From Bowmanella pacifica (lineage in GTDB: Bacteria; Pseudomonadota; Gammaproteobacteria; Enterobacterales; Alteromonadaceae), in the NCBI RefSeq assembly GCF_014645355.1, contig NZ_BMLS01000007.1, positions 162,827-226,826 of the forward strand: a stretch of 64,000 nucleotides of DNA. Reading direction: 5' to 3'. The notes below the pieces were generated by a model. The model did not search any database and was not told the DNA's origin. It saw only the letters and a program-made list of their open reading frames with translations. The translations under genes were made by a program, and so were the position numbers. Below, one piece after another: positions 8,654 to 17,617 of the stretch; the first letter of the stretch is position 1; each line of letters opens with the position of its first letter.

Positions 8654-9666
8654 GCTATCACCATAAAATCAGACCATTCAGCCCAACCCGCGTTGATAAA
8701 GAAGCTGCAGATCTCATCCCGCACTGGCTGAGCTGCAATCACTACGCCTTTAGGCAGAGTTTCACTGAGTGCCAGTACCGGGTATCGGCCCAGCTCTGGT
8801 GCATAAAAATCAGCGGCGTTTCGATCGATAAAGCCGCTGGCACTGAGCCCAATTTCAGGTAAGCTCAGCATCATTCCCTTGGCCAACGCGCCGGTTCCAT
8901 ATATCCAAAGCTCACTATGTCGCTGATATAAAGCCCGCAATTCATCTTGCTTCAGCTCAACCAGGGTTTTAGCGAAATGCAGGGCAGAATCGGCTTTTGT
9001 TGTCACGGATGATTGGCTCAAGCGCATTTTAACCAGGCACTCAGGCACACAACCAATACCTACCCCATCTTTCGCCGCCCGAAAAAATAAACTGTAGTCT
9101 TCACCAATTCGGGTATCAGGATAACCGATTCTTTTAACTACTTCGGTGCGGGCAAAATAGCTAGTATGCACCACACAGTTCCAACGCATCAGTTGTAAAG
9201 CCAGAGCCTGAGGAGTATCTATGCTGTTGTGCTGAGGCTCTTTTACCCGTTTAAACTGACGATAGCGCTCACTATCGGCTACCACAGGATCGTCAGTAAA
9301 ATACTCAAAATAGCTTTTCACCATGCCAAGTTCAGGATGCGCTAATAAATAATCCCTTTGTTTTTCAAAGCGCTGCGGCATACAGATATCATCAGCGTCC
9401 ACTTTGGCAACAAATGCGGAATTAACCCATTGCAAGGCTTGATTGAGGCGATAGCCAACTCCGGCATTATCAGCTTGCGGATAGAAGCGGATTCGTGGAT
9501 CGCAAAAAGACCTAATTTTTTCCACCGTATCATCTGTTGAACCATCATCAACAATCAACAGCTCAAAGTCATCGAGAGTCTGCGCCAATACGCTCTGGAT
9601 GGTTTCCCCCACCACTTCAGCGCAGTTGTAGGTGGTCATCAACGCGGTCACACTGGGTGCTGACAT
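8650..9666 (-). CDS. GT2 glycosyltransferase with Rossmann-like C-terminal domain
   Basis: 338 aa from ATG at 9666. The frame extends to 9822, but that extension runs inside the cytidylyltransferase gene and reads as nonsense, whereas MSAPSVTALMTTYN is a normal GT2 start, 1 nt after the upstream stop. GT-A motifs: LLIVDDGSTDDT, VAKVDADDICMPQR (DxD), GEDYSLFFRA (catalytic-base region). The last ~90 residues form a separate alpha/beta domain (LWIYGTGALAKGMML then FIDRN), resembling the C-terminal domain of the next GT2. Donor and acceptor are unknown. Confidence 0.8.
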   Translation of the reverse strand: MSAPSVTALMTTYNCAEVVGETIQSVLAQTLDDFELLIVDDGSTDDTVEKIRSFCDPRIRFYPQADNAGVGYRLNQALQWVNSAFVAKVDADDICMPQRFEKQRDYLLAHPELGMVKSYFEYFTDDPVVADSERYRQFKRVKEPQHNSIDTPQALALQLMRWNCVVHTSYFARTEVVKRIGYPDTRIGEDYSLFFRAAKDGVGIGCVPECLVKMRLSQSSVTTKADSALHFAKTLVELKQDELRALYQRHSELWIYGTGALAKGMMLSLPEIGLSASGFIDRNAADFYAPELGRYPVLALSETLPKGVVIAAQPVRDEICSFFINAGWAEWSDFMVIA

Positions 9667-9667
9667 A

Positions 9668-10081
9668 TCAACGTAGTTCCCGTTCAACCTGGGCGATGAC
9701 GGCCATAGCCTGCTTAATGGCGGTTGAGGAAATATCCCGGGTTCTGGGCAGATATACCACTTCACAGTGCTGTTTAAGTTCGTCAAACTTGCCCTGCCAG
9801 TCATCGCCCATAACAAACACATCGACTTGGTATTTTTCGATATCGTCGATTTTCTGCAGCCAGTCGTGTTCGGAAATCACTTGATCAACATAGCGACAAC
9901 TTTCCACCACCGCATGGCGGTGTTCGTAAGGCACCAGGGTGGTTTTACCTTTCTGACGATTAAAGTCGTCGCTAGAGACGGCAACGATCAGCCTATCTCC
10001 CAGGCTTTTCGCCCGCTTAAGTAAATTCACATGGCCGATGTGGAACAAATCAAAAGTGCCGTAAGTGATGACAGTTTTCAT
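9668..10081 (-). CDS. tagD: Glycerol-3-phosphate cytidylyltransferase-like (TagD family)
   Basis: 137 aa from ATG at 10081, which has GGAGGA in good position; the frame reaches 10111. The protein closely follows TagD: MKTVITYGTFDLFHIGH with the HIGH nucleotide motif, VAVSSDDFN, VFVMGDDWQGKFD, and YLPRTRDISST (the RTxGIST-type motif). TagD makes CDP-glycerol from CTP and sn-glycerol-3-phosphate, best known for teichoic acid in Gram-positives. Here it is in a flagellin/surface glycan operon, so a glycerol-phosphate or related substituent on the glycan is likely. No glycerophosphotransferase is recognisable in the window. The exact substrate should be treated as inferred. Confidence 0.85.
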   Translation of the reverse strand: MKTVITYGTFDLFHIGHVNLLKRAKSLGDRLIVAVSSDDFNRQKGKTTLVPYEHRHAVVESCRYVDQVISEHDWLQKIDDIEKYQVDVFVMGDDWQGKFDELKQHCEVVYLPRTRDISSTAIKQAMAVIAQVERELR

Positions 10082-10154
10082 GCTGATACTTCCTCCCGCA
10101 TCCCTATACATCGGCAGTGAGCGCCTATTTCTTTACTCTTAGCTTAACAGTCTG

Positions 10155-11186
10155 TCAGCTATCTGCAGACTCAGTAAAAATGGAATGGATACTTTGCGCT
10201 AAATCATCTGCCGGAATCGGGCCTACATGAGGATCGGTGGCATAGTCAGGAACTAATCTGCGTGGATCCATATCACCACAAACCACCAAACTAGGGCAGT
10301 TCACCGCTGTGGCTTGCCACTGTGCACCATCCGGTACCGTGACCAATAAATCCGAAGCTTGCAGCCGCATCAAGGTGTTGCGCACTGAAGCATCCTGTTT
10401 AGGAACATTCCACACCTGATAACCCATCGCCGTCAGTTCTGACTTTAATTGGTCAGCAAAAGGATAGTCATAGGCGCTATTTTCACTAAAGGGGGCCAAT
10501 GCCACGACCTTCCTATCCCCTTGCAGGTCGGAAGACGTTGCAGACTCAGACAAGTTAACCGACATATCCATTTCAATCTGATCAAAACCACAACAATGGC
10601 GCAAATAAAATTCAGGATAGCCATAATCCAATTGCGGGGACGATTGCCACCAGGGCGTATGCCAGCGAGCCATGGCGAAAAAATCGCTGCGTAAATAGTT
10701 GGCCGCATCATTTACATATTCAGGCTTGAGTTGTTGGGACTGAAATTGATCAATCAGCTCTTGTACCGACAAGCTGATGTAATTCCCCACCACAGGTTCG
10801 CCGGCATCTTTAAGAAAACGGGATAAAAAGCACGGCATAAAGGCGGTATCCAGACAGACTATCTGGCTGTACCCTTCAGCGATGATCTGCTCCGCCAGCC
10901 CTAAGAAGGTTTCCATGGCAGGAATAATATGCTCCGGCCATTGATGCTGTTCCAACCCACTAACCACAACATCAGGCTCTGCTGCTTTGACCAATTCTTT
11001 ACCTTGGGCAAAGCCCATAAAATGCAGGCTGGCGCCTTGAAACTTCTGGCGAAAATAACGCAGCGCCGGCACACCAACACACAGCGCATCGCCTTTATCC
11101 AACATTCTGATTAAAAGAATTTTATTAGTATTTTTAATGGTCACTATGTATTTCGCTCTGAATAATGAAAGCGCGCGCGATTGCAC
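10155..11186 (-). CDS. Glycosyltransferase family 9 (heptosyltransferase-like)
   Basis: 343 aa from GTG at 11186, which directly follows the pseC stop codon. The family core begins NKILLIRMLDKGDALCVGVPALRYF (~residues 22-45), as in GT9 ADP-heptose transferases; ASDLLVTVPDGAQWQATAVNCPSLVVCGDMDP near the C-terminus matches the GT9 donor region. A second GTG at 11144 would put the start closer to the conserved core; neither has a strong ribosome site, so the start is uncertain. It sits between pseC and tagD in one operon. A role in the same glycan is likely; heptose as donor is not established. Confidence 0.75.
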   Translation of the reverse strand: MQSRALSLFRAKYIVTIKNTNKILLIRMLDKGDALCVGVPALRYFRQKFQGASLHFMGFAQGKELVKAAEPDVVVSGLEQHQWPEHIIPAMETFLGLAEQIIAEGYSQIVCLDTAFMPCFLSRFLKDAGEPVVGNYISLSVQELIDQFQSQQLKPEYVNDAANYLRSDFFAMARWHTPWWQSSPQLDYGYPEFYLRHCCGFDQIEMDMSVNLSESATSSDLQGDRKVVALAPFSENSAYDYPFADQLKSELTAMGYQVWNVPKQDASVRNTLMRLQASDLLVTVPDGAQWQATAVNCPSLVVCGDMDPRRLVPDYATDPHVGPIPADDLAQSIHSIFTESADS

Positions 11187-12332
11187 CTATGCCAAGCTGC
11201 TGCTCAATGCACTTACTACTTGCAACTGCTGCTGTTCATCAAGCGCAGGGTATAAAGGCAAGGTGATGGCGCGCTGATAAAAAGCTTCGGCATGGGGAAA
11301 ATCTCCTGGCCTAAACCCCAGTTGACGATAATAAGGCTGCAAATGGATGGGGATATAATGCACATTTACGCCAATGCCTTGCTGCTGAAGTTTGACAAAT
11401 ATATCGGCACGCTCGTGCTCTAACAACTCGATACTGTACAGGTGCCAGGCACTGTACGCGCGCTCACTGCCGACAGGCAGATTCAGCGGCAAATCAGCCA
11501 ATAAATCATCATAACGCTGTGCAATAGCGGCTCTGGCCTTGATGAAATCATCCAATTTAGTTAACTGTGATATACCCAGGGCAGCGTGCAAATCGCTTAA
11601 ACGGTAGTTGTAGCCCAATTCCACCTGCTGATAATACCAGGGCCCCTCACTTGGGCTTTCCATCAACGCGGAGTCTCGCGTAATGCCATGACTGGAAAAC
11701 AAACGCAGCGTCTTGGCAAGGGTGGCGTTATTAGTCAGCACTGCGCCCCCCTCGGCGCTGGTGATGGACTTCACCGGATGAAAGCTAAGTACACAGGCAT
11801 CAGAATACTGGCAACTGCCTACCGGCTTATCATGGTATATACCGCCTAGGGCATGACTGGCATCTTCTAGCAGCGAAATACCATAAGGCTCGGTTATGGC
11901 CCGGATTTCCCGCATATTGCAGCTCAAACCAGCATAATGAACAGGGATTATCACCTTAGGTAATTTATTGCTCAGCTTGGCTTGTTTCAGCTTATCCTCA
12001 AGTGCTACCACACTCATATTGCGGGTAGCCGGGTCTATATCAACAAAATCCACCTCTGCACCGCAGTAACGGGCACAGTTTGCCGACGCGACAAAAGAAA
12101 TGGGTGATGTCCAAACAATATCGCCAGGTCCAACACCTAATGCCAGACAAGCAATATGCAACGCTGAGGTGCCACTGTTAACGGCAACCGCATGGGTTGC
12201 CTGACAGTAGTTGGCAAGCACGTGCTCAAACTTAGGGACTTGCTGTCCCTGAGTCAAAAACTGATTTTCAAGTACATCCACCACGGCTGCCACATCTTTT
12301 GGATCAATGTGGTGTCTGCCATATGGGATCAT
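11187..12332 (-). CDS. pseC: UDP-4-amino-4,6-dideoxy-N-acetyl-beta-L-altrosamine transaminase
   Basis: 381 aa, a PLP-dependent DegT/DnrJ/EryC1 aminotransferase for the second step of CMP-pseudaminic acid synthesis (glutamate as amino donor). Visible: MIPYGRHHIDPKDVAAVV start, NSGTSALHIACLALG (phosphate-binding), LLEDASHALGG (Asp and His under the PLP ring), and SFHPVKSITSAEGG with the Schiff-base lysine. Normal family length. ATG overlaps the pseB stop by 4 nt (ATGA), so the two are coupled. The gene pair identifies the pseudaminate pathway. Confidence 0.93.
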   Translation of the reverse strand: MIPYGRHHIDPKDVAAVVDVLENQFLTQGQQVPKFEHVLANYCQATHAVAVNSGTSALHIACLALGVGPGDIVWTSPISFVASANCARYCGAEVDFVDIDPATRNMSVVALEDKLKQAKLSNKLPKVIIPVHYAGLSCNMREIRAITEPYGISLLEDASHALGGIYHDKPVGSCQYSDACVLSFHPVKSITSAEGGAVLTNNATLAKTLRLFSSHGITRDSALMESPSEGPWYYQQVELGYNYRLSDLHAALGISQLTKLDDFIKARAAIAQRYDDLLADLPLNLPVGSERAYSAWHLYSIELLEHERADIFVKLQQQGIGVNVHYIPIHLQPYYRQLGFRPGDFPHAEAFYQRAITLPLYPALDEQQQLQVVSALSSSLA

Positions 12333-13327
12333 AATGCCGTCTCGTTTAACTGCCGTAACTCTTCCACCGTCAGAAAATGCGGATTCTTACCCGAGTGATA
12401 TTCGAAGCCATCAGTCACATCGCGGCCCTGTTCCCCCAGCTTATTCTTGTGGTAATTAATATTCTTTTCAAAGAAAGTAATAGGCGGACGAATCACAAAG
12501 TGATCATCAAATTCCACACTGTGATGAGCCGTTTCTTCGGGCACCATCATTTCATGGATTTTTTCTCCAGGGCGAATCCCCACCACCTCGTATTCCCGGC
12601 GACCACTGACGGCTTCAACTAAATCAAGAATATGCACTGAGGGGATTTTAGGTACGAAAATCTCACCGCCTTGCATACGCTGGAAGCTGTTGATAACAAA
12701 GTCTACCCCTTGATCCAAGGTGATCCAAAACCGCGTCATCTGCTCATGAGTAACGGGAAGTTTCTTCTCTCCCTGATTGACCAGTTTTTGGAAAAAAGGC
12801 ACCACAGAGCCCCTAGAACCCACAACATTGCCATAGCGTACAACGGCAAAGCGCGTACCTTTGGCACCGGAGATATTATTGGCAGCTACAAACAATTTAT
12901 CTGAGGCAAGTTTAGTCGCCCCATACAAATTAACCGGGTTAGCGGCCTTGTCGGTAGATAATGCTATGACTTTACTAACGTCAGATTCAATGGCAGCTTC
13001 TAAAACATTCTGCCCCCCCATGATATTGGTTTTAATGCATTCCATGGGGTTATATTCTGCGGCTGGAACTTGTTTAAGTGCAGCTGCATGCACCACAAAA
13101 TCCACACCACGCATCGCCGTTTTTAACCTGTATTTATCTCTGACATCCCCCAGAAAATAACGCATACAAGGATGATAAAAACTTTGCTGCATTTCAGACT
13201 GCTTTAGCTCATCCCGGCTATATACAATCAAACGTTTCGGGCTATAGTCATTTAGTAATTTTTGTATAAACCTCTGGCCAAAAGAACCAGTTCCACCTGT
13301 GATAAGTATTGAGCGTTCATTAAACAT
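12329..13327 (-). CDS. pseB: UDP-N-acetylglucosamine 4,6-dehydratase (inverting)
   Basis: 332 aa. First step of pseudaminic acid synthesis: C4 oxidation, 4,6-dehydration and C5 inversion of UDP-GlcNAc. N-terminal Rossmann motif GGTGSFGQRFI, VHAAALKQVPAAEYNP, STDKAANPVNLYGATK with the modified catalytic Lys/Tyr arrangement of this family, and FWITLDQGV. The length is standard. Its ATG overlaps the end of the Maf gene by 8 nt (ATGTTTAA), so the flagellin glycosyltransferase and the sugar pathway are translated from one message. Confidence 0.95.
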   Translation of the reverse strand: MFNERSILITGGTGSFGQRFIQKLLNDYSPKRLIVYSRDELKQSEMQQSFYHPCMRYFLGDVRDKYRLKTAMRGVDFVVHAAALKQVPAAEYNPMECIKTNIMGGQNVLEAAIESDVSKVIALSTDKAANPVNLYGATKLASDKLFVAANNISGAKGTRFAVVRYGNVVGSRGSVVPFFQKLVNQGEKKLPVTHEQMTRFWITLDQGVDFVINSFQRMQGGEIFVPKIPSVHILDLVEAVSGRREYEVVGIRPGEKIHEMMVPEETAHHSVEFDDHFVIRPPITFFEKNINYHKNKLGEQGRDVTDGFEYHSGKNPHFLTVEELRQLNETAL

Positions 13328-16300
13328 ACTCTGTATCTTCCTGGGCTAGATAAGGATAATTGTAAGAGACATTTTCTTTTTGCTTAAGGAGCACATCCCT
13401 ATCTACTTCTCTTAGACTCAAAGGGCTATTCTGCCAACCTTGACACAATAATTGCCCCCTCATTCCAGAGCTCACCATCATTTGTGGTAAAGGAATGTTA
13501 ATGTTAAAAGCACATATGGAGTCATAAAACTCATAGAGTTCATATTCCTTTATAAGCTCAACCACCTTGGTGGGAATATCCATTGAATGCCCTGCTTCGT
13601 AAACCAACTTTGGAAAAATAAAACGGCACAATGGTACTTCGTTGAGAAAAGCACAAAAATAGTAGAACCGTTGAATATCATGAGCATGAGATGACTCAAA
13701 ATCAGACTTATAGTCATTCGGCATATAAATAATAGTTAAATTACTCGGTATTTTATTAAGCCTCTCCAGCTGAATTTCATCATTTATTATCAACGTAAAT
13801 TTGGTACCTTCAGGCAACGTAGGAAGAATAGAGAACAAATCGGTTCCCTTTACTAGACTATCATTTTGATTGATTAATACATGATCATATTCGTTTAAAA
13901 TCGCTTTAGGTAATTGGCTTTTAAAGTCAATATTAAGACCTAGATTCCTTGATTTGTTAACATGCCGAGAAGATAAAACAAAGCGCAATGAATTCGTCAG
14001 TACCAGAACTTTCTTACCAATTGAATTTCTTCGTATCCAAGCAATACTTCGCTCCCCAGCATGAGAGACAGACAAATCAAAGTTCATTTCTCTCTGATTA
14101 AGCGCTGCTTCAATTTGACCCAGGCTACTTCGCCATTCACTAAGCACATGATTAAACCCATGAATCACCTTAGTCTCATCAGTACTGGCGTAAAGCACTT
14201 TCGTCAATACTGAATTAGCGTAGTTTACCGTTCCATACAGAAAGTAAAAAAGTAATGACGCACCTTGCTGATAGGACAGAAACAACAGCTTTTTCTGCTG
14301 CTCAATCACCCCTTCCGCTTCCACTATTGTGTTAACGTCGCACTCAGATACCTGTTTGAAAACACGTAGCTCTGTAAGCAAGGTCTGATGACTATACTTG
14401 TCAGTATAACGCTCGGCAAAACCCTGGCTGGAGGTAAAGGCAGAAGACATAATCGCTTGTAAGGCCCGATGCTTATCTGCCGGGCTGGTAACAATCAATA
14501 AATCCTCAATCTGAAGTGGTCTGCTTCCTTTAATGGCGGCGCCATCAGCACAGTTATAACAATCGATCTTAGCCTCTGCCAACATCTGCTCCAACATAAC
14601 CTTGGAGACTTTAAACTCGTATTTGGTAAACACGCTGGGCCGAAAGTTACCGGGTACCACTAAGGCTGTATTATGCAACTTAGCGTATTCGTATAGCTCT
14701 TCTTTACCATCCAGGTAATAACCGGAGTGTTTTGAATGGTGGTGCTTGTCATTGACAAATCCCAGATCAACACCCAACAAGTACAGTTGATGCATGCCCA
14801 AGCGGGAAAACAGATTCAAGGCAAAGTTCGTCACGGTAGGAAACGCAAAACGCAGCACTTCAAACTGCGACTCATCCAACACCTGCAGGGAAGACACGGT
14901 AGACGACTCACCTTCCTTAAAGGCCAGATAGACATTCTTGTACAAGGCGGCGGTATCAGGATGAATACCATTACAGGAAAGCAAAGTGATCTGCTTTAAA
15001 TAGTCAAAATCATCAATTCTGCTGGCCCAGTCAAAGGTTGCCCGGTTTTGCTCAATTTCAGCATGAAAATCGGGCACAATGCCATGTCGATGCAACACCT
15101 GCAATGAGGTGCCACAGGACACAATAATCGCCTGGTCGCGCCACTCTTTTATTGCCTCAATAGAGAAGTCTAATGAGGGACCATTACCAATCAGAAAAAC
15201 CGGCACTTCTTTATGACAAGCAGATAGCAATCCAGAGGCTTGCTTACGCAGTTGCGGATAACCTCGGGCGAAACCTTCCTGTGTATGCGCAATACCGTAA
15301 TAGGCATGGTCGAAGTACTCGCCCATGGAAATGACCACTTGCAACTGCTCCCGCAGTTGCGCAATGGCATGATTCAAAGCCCCATTGTAATAACTCTGAT
15401 AAAAATAGGTGTTATTCAGAATATAAGGGCCAACTGCGTAAAACTGCTTTAACAGGTCACGGAATAAATGGCTGCCATCATCCCCTATATTGATATATAG
15501 GCGGGCATCTCTGTCATCCAGTTGCTTTAAAATTCCAGCCCAGTCAATGGCAAACAAGGAGGCATAAAAGAAGTCGCGATTAGGTTCACATAAAAACAGC
15601 TTTTCAACCTGATGTTCCTCAAGCAACCTTTCCAGTTGATAGCCAGTTCCCAAGCCGAACAGGATAAGTGACTTCACTGTCTGAGGCAGACTTCCCTGCT
15701 CATCTTCCAGTTCGGTCAGCATATCCTGCGTCTTAGCGACAAACTTATAATGCAAATAATGCTTAAGTTTTACCCCATGGTACCCCAGCACCAATCCGTC
15801 TTTGTGGGGATGGTTGGAAAACCCCTGATAGCTAAGCTCACTCTCCTTTCTAGGATGCTCGCCATACCAACTCACCAGTCGGTGGCGCTCCACCACATTT
15901 ACACTGCCATCGGGCATACGTACAGGCCACCAAAACTTTGGCTGATATCCTTTAAATTCTTCATAAATAGTCGGAAAGTACTGCGCAAAGGCGGCCAGGT
16001 TTTGCAGTAAAACCTCGTCCTCTGCAGTCAGCGAGCGCCATTTTTCCGGCGCGGAAGCCATTAACCAGGCTGGGCAATATTCCTCCGCCTGCTCTTGCAA
16101 CGCAAAGCTCAGTCCCTGCTTGTTTAATTCTGGCCAGGACTTATCCAGTAGCTGACGGTAAAGGGTATTGAATATAGGGTGGTTATAATGCTGATAAAGG
16201 TAGGCGCCTTTTACCTGCACATGTTCCTGTAATTCTGCAAGATTCGCCAGGATATCCCGCCCGTCCTTAGCTATTTGGAAATACAGAGCCGTGCCTTTTT

Positions 16301-16874
16301 GTTTGGCAAGCTCCAGGATCTCTTTCCAGCTCTGCGCACTTAATGAACACTTGAAGTATTGCGGCTCTGGCTCGTAAATAATGAGGTGATTAATGGCATA
16401 GTGTTCGATCAGATAGCGAATATGACTGCCCAGCCCCAAGCCCAAAACGATGACTAATTCAGGCTCCAGAGGAAGGCAAGGCCTGGCCAGAAGACTATGA
16501 TAACTGTGCAGAGATGAGAGTTCTTGCCCCACCTTTTGTTGCGTACTTTGTGCGGCCTGGTCTGCGGAAAAGTCCAGATAGGCGGGATGCTGACAAAAGG
16601 CTTGGGTATGGCTGATAATTTCCTGCTCGGGGTGCAACCCGTACAAGGTACGGCCACTGCCGTAATCTACAATATTGAGTTCACCAAACTTATTGCAGAA
16701 TAAGGAGATATTCGGGTTGGTTTCCTCAAAATAGCTGACCAGAGAAGGAATATGACGCTGGAAGGCATTAATGTTTTCATGACTGATTCTGGCAATATGT
16801 GAGGCCAGCTGCGCTTCCAACTCCGCTTGGCGGGTTTCATCCTTTTCGATATGTAGCCTGATGTTTTTTAGCAT
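13320..16874 (-). CDS. maf: Maf-family flagellin glycosyltransferase, long form
   Basis: 1184 aa, much longer than many Maf (DUF115) proteins. Maf enzymes put pseudaminic or legionaminic acid on flagellin Ser/Thr in the cytoplasm before export. Two similar Rossmann-type units are visible at ~140-175 (VIVLGLGLGSHIRYLIEHY) and ~395-430 (LILFGLGTGYQLERLLEEH), each followed by an acidic EP motif, then the DUF115/MptE-like core at ~560-760 (VFLIGNGPSLDFSIEAIKEW, VSCGTSLQVLHRHGIVPDFHAEIEQN, LYLLGVDLGF, HHSKHSGYY). The last ~300 residues I do not recognise. It is 1 nt after the fliT-like gene, so it continues the fliD-fliS operon and leads into pseB. Confidence 0.88.
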   Translation of the reverse strand: MLKNIRLHIEKDETRQAELEAQLASHIARISHENINAFQRHIPSLVSYFEETNPNISLFCNKFGELNIVDYGSGRTLYGLHPEQEIISHTQAFCQHPAYLDFSADQAAQSTQQKVGQELSSLHSYHSLLARPCLPLEPELVIVLGLGLGSHIRYLIEHYAINHLIIYEPEPQYFKCSLSAQSWKEILELAKQKGTALYFQIAKDGRDILANLAELQEHVQVKGAYLYQHYNHPIFNTLYRQLLDKSWPELNKQGLSFALQEQAEEYCPAWLMASAPEKWRSLTAEDEVLLQNLAAFAQYFPTIYEEFKGYQPKFWWPVRMPDGSVNVVERHRLVSWYGEHPRKESELSYQGFSNHPHKDGLVLGYHGVKLKHYLHYKFVAKTQDMLTELEDEQGSLPQTVKSLILFGLGTGYQLERLLEEHQVEKLFLCEPNRDFFYASLFAIDWAGILKQLDDRDARLYINIGDDGSHLFRDLLKQFYAVGPYILNNTYFYQSYYNGALNHAIAQLREQLQVVISMGEYFDHAYYGIAHTQEGFARGYPQLRKQASGLLSACHKEVPVFLIGNGPSLDFSIEAIKEWRDQAIIVSCGTSLQVLHRHGIVPDFHAEIEQNRATFDWASRIDDFDYLKQITLLSCNGIHPDTAALYKNVYLAFKEGESSTVSSLQVLDESQFEVLRFAFPTVTNFALNLFSRLGMHQLYLLGVDLGFVNDKHHHSKHSGYYLDGKEELYEYAKLHNTALVVPGNFRPSVFTKYEFKVSKVMLEQMLAEAKIDCYNCADGAAIKGSRPLQIEDLLIVTSPADKHRALQAIMSSAFTSSQGFAERYTDKYSHQTLLTELRVFKQVSECDVNTIVEAEGVIEQQKKLLFLSYQQGASLLFYFLYGTVNYANSVLTKVLYASTDETKVIHGFNHVLSEWRSSLGQIEAALNQREMNFDLSVSHAGERSIAWIRRNSIGKKVLVLTNSLRFVLSSRHVNKSRNLGLNIDFKSQLPKAILNEYDHVLINQNDSLVKGTDLFSILPTLPEGTKFTLIINDEIQLERLNKIPSNLTIIYMPNDYKSDFESSHAHDIQRFYYFCAFLNEVPLCRFIFPKLVYEAGHSMDIPTKVVELIKEYELYEFYDSICAFNINIPLPQMMVSSGMRGQLLCQGWQNSPLSLREVDRDVLLKQKENVSYNYPYLAQEDTEYV

Positions 16875-16875
16875 G

Positions 16876-17187
16876 TTACTTCTTGTATTTTTTTACGGCC
16901 TTTTTACCTCTCACCAACTGCGATAGTGCCAATTCAGCTTCTACCCGCATTGGTTCGATAACATCATTCAGATGCTGGTTACATGCCAACTCTGCTTCAA
17001 GAAAGGCCTTTTTTTCCTCCCCATCAAGTGCTTCCTGATGAGAAAGAATCAATGATTCACGCAGCTCTGTAAGGCGGAGTAGCTCATCAATATCGGGGGA
17101 TTCTTGCAAAAGAAGCCCTGTAAGGGCTTCACTGTTTTCTCTTAGCGCGGGAAACGAATAAGGATGATCTAAATTGATCTTGTTCAC
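16876..17187 (-). CDS. FliT-like flagellar chaperone candidate
   Basis: 103 aa, starting with GTG that overlaps the fliS stop (GTGA). It is small, acidic in the middle, predicted mostly helical (LRENSEALTGLLLQE, IDELLRLTELRESLI, EKKAFLEAELACNQHLNDVI), with a lysine-rich tail (GKKAVKKYKK). FliT, the export chaperone for the FliD cap, has this size, helix content and position after fliS. Sequence similarity is too weak to be sure by eye, so the name rests mainly on position and fold impression. Confidence 0.6.
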   Translation of the reverse strand: MNKINLDHPYSFPALRENSEALTGLLLQESPDIDELLRLTELRESLILSHQEALDGEEKKAFLEAELACNQHLNDVIEPMRVEAELALSQLVRGKKAVKKYKK

Positions 17188-17615
17188 ACTGCCGCTTGCT
17201 CTTTTTGCCGCCTGGTCTCATAGGCCTGTTGCTTAGCAGCTTCAGGTATCTCTGCCCAGGCAGACTTAATAGGTAGCATCAGACTAATAACTTCGTCCAT
17301 AATCTTCAAGTTATTCTGCACGTTAGCATCTACTAAACGCTGCAAAATATAGTCGTAAAGAGCGAATAAGTTGTCAGACACTTCGGATTGAATAGATAAA
17401 TCCAGGGTATCACGCAAGTTCATGACAATGGCCCCTGCGCGGGACAGGTGTTCGGCCTTAGCTTCAAATTCACGACGTTCGATGCAACCTTTAGCAAAGG
17501 CCATTCTGTCCAACGCCCCCTGCATCAACATCAAGGTCAACTTATGAGGATCGGCCTGGGCGATTTCCTGCTTTAGGTTACCCTTTTTGTATGCATTAAT
17601 GCCTTTCAACGACAT
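17184..17615 (-). CDS. fliS: Flagellin export chaperone FliS
   Basis: 143 aa from the second ATG at 17615; an ATG at 17618 overlaps the fliD stop, but GGGAGG is better spaced from 17615. FliS binds the flagellin C-terminus and keeps it from polymerising in the cytosol. Family features: INAYKKGNLKQEIAQADPHKL, LMLMQGALDRMAFAKGCIE, AGAIVMNLRDTLDL, NLFALYDYILQRLVDANV. Normal length. Located between fliD and the fliT-like gene. Confidence 0.93.
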   Translation of the reverse strand: MSLKGINAYKKGNLKQEIAQADPHKLTLMLMQGALDRMAFAKGCIERREFEAKAEHLSRAGAIVMNLRDTLDLSIQSEVSDNLFALYDYILQRLVDANVQNNLKIMDEVISLMLPIKSAWAEIPEAAKQQAYETRRQKEQAAV

Positions 17616-17617
17616 CA

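Noticed and set aside
9667..9822. N-terminal extension of the second GT2
   Set aside because: Lies inside the tagD-like gene and does not resemble a GT2 start; ATG 9666 is better.
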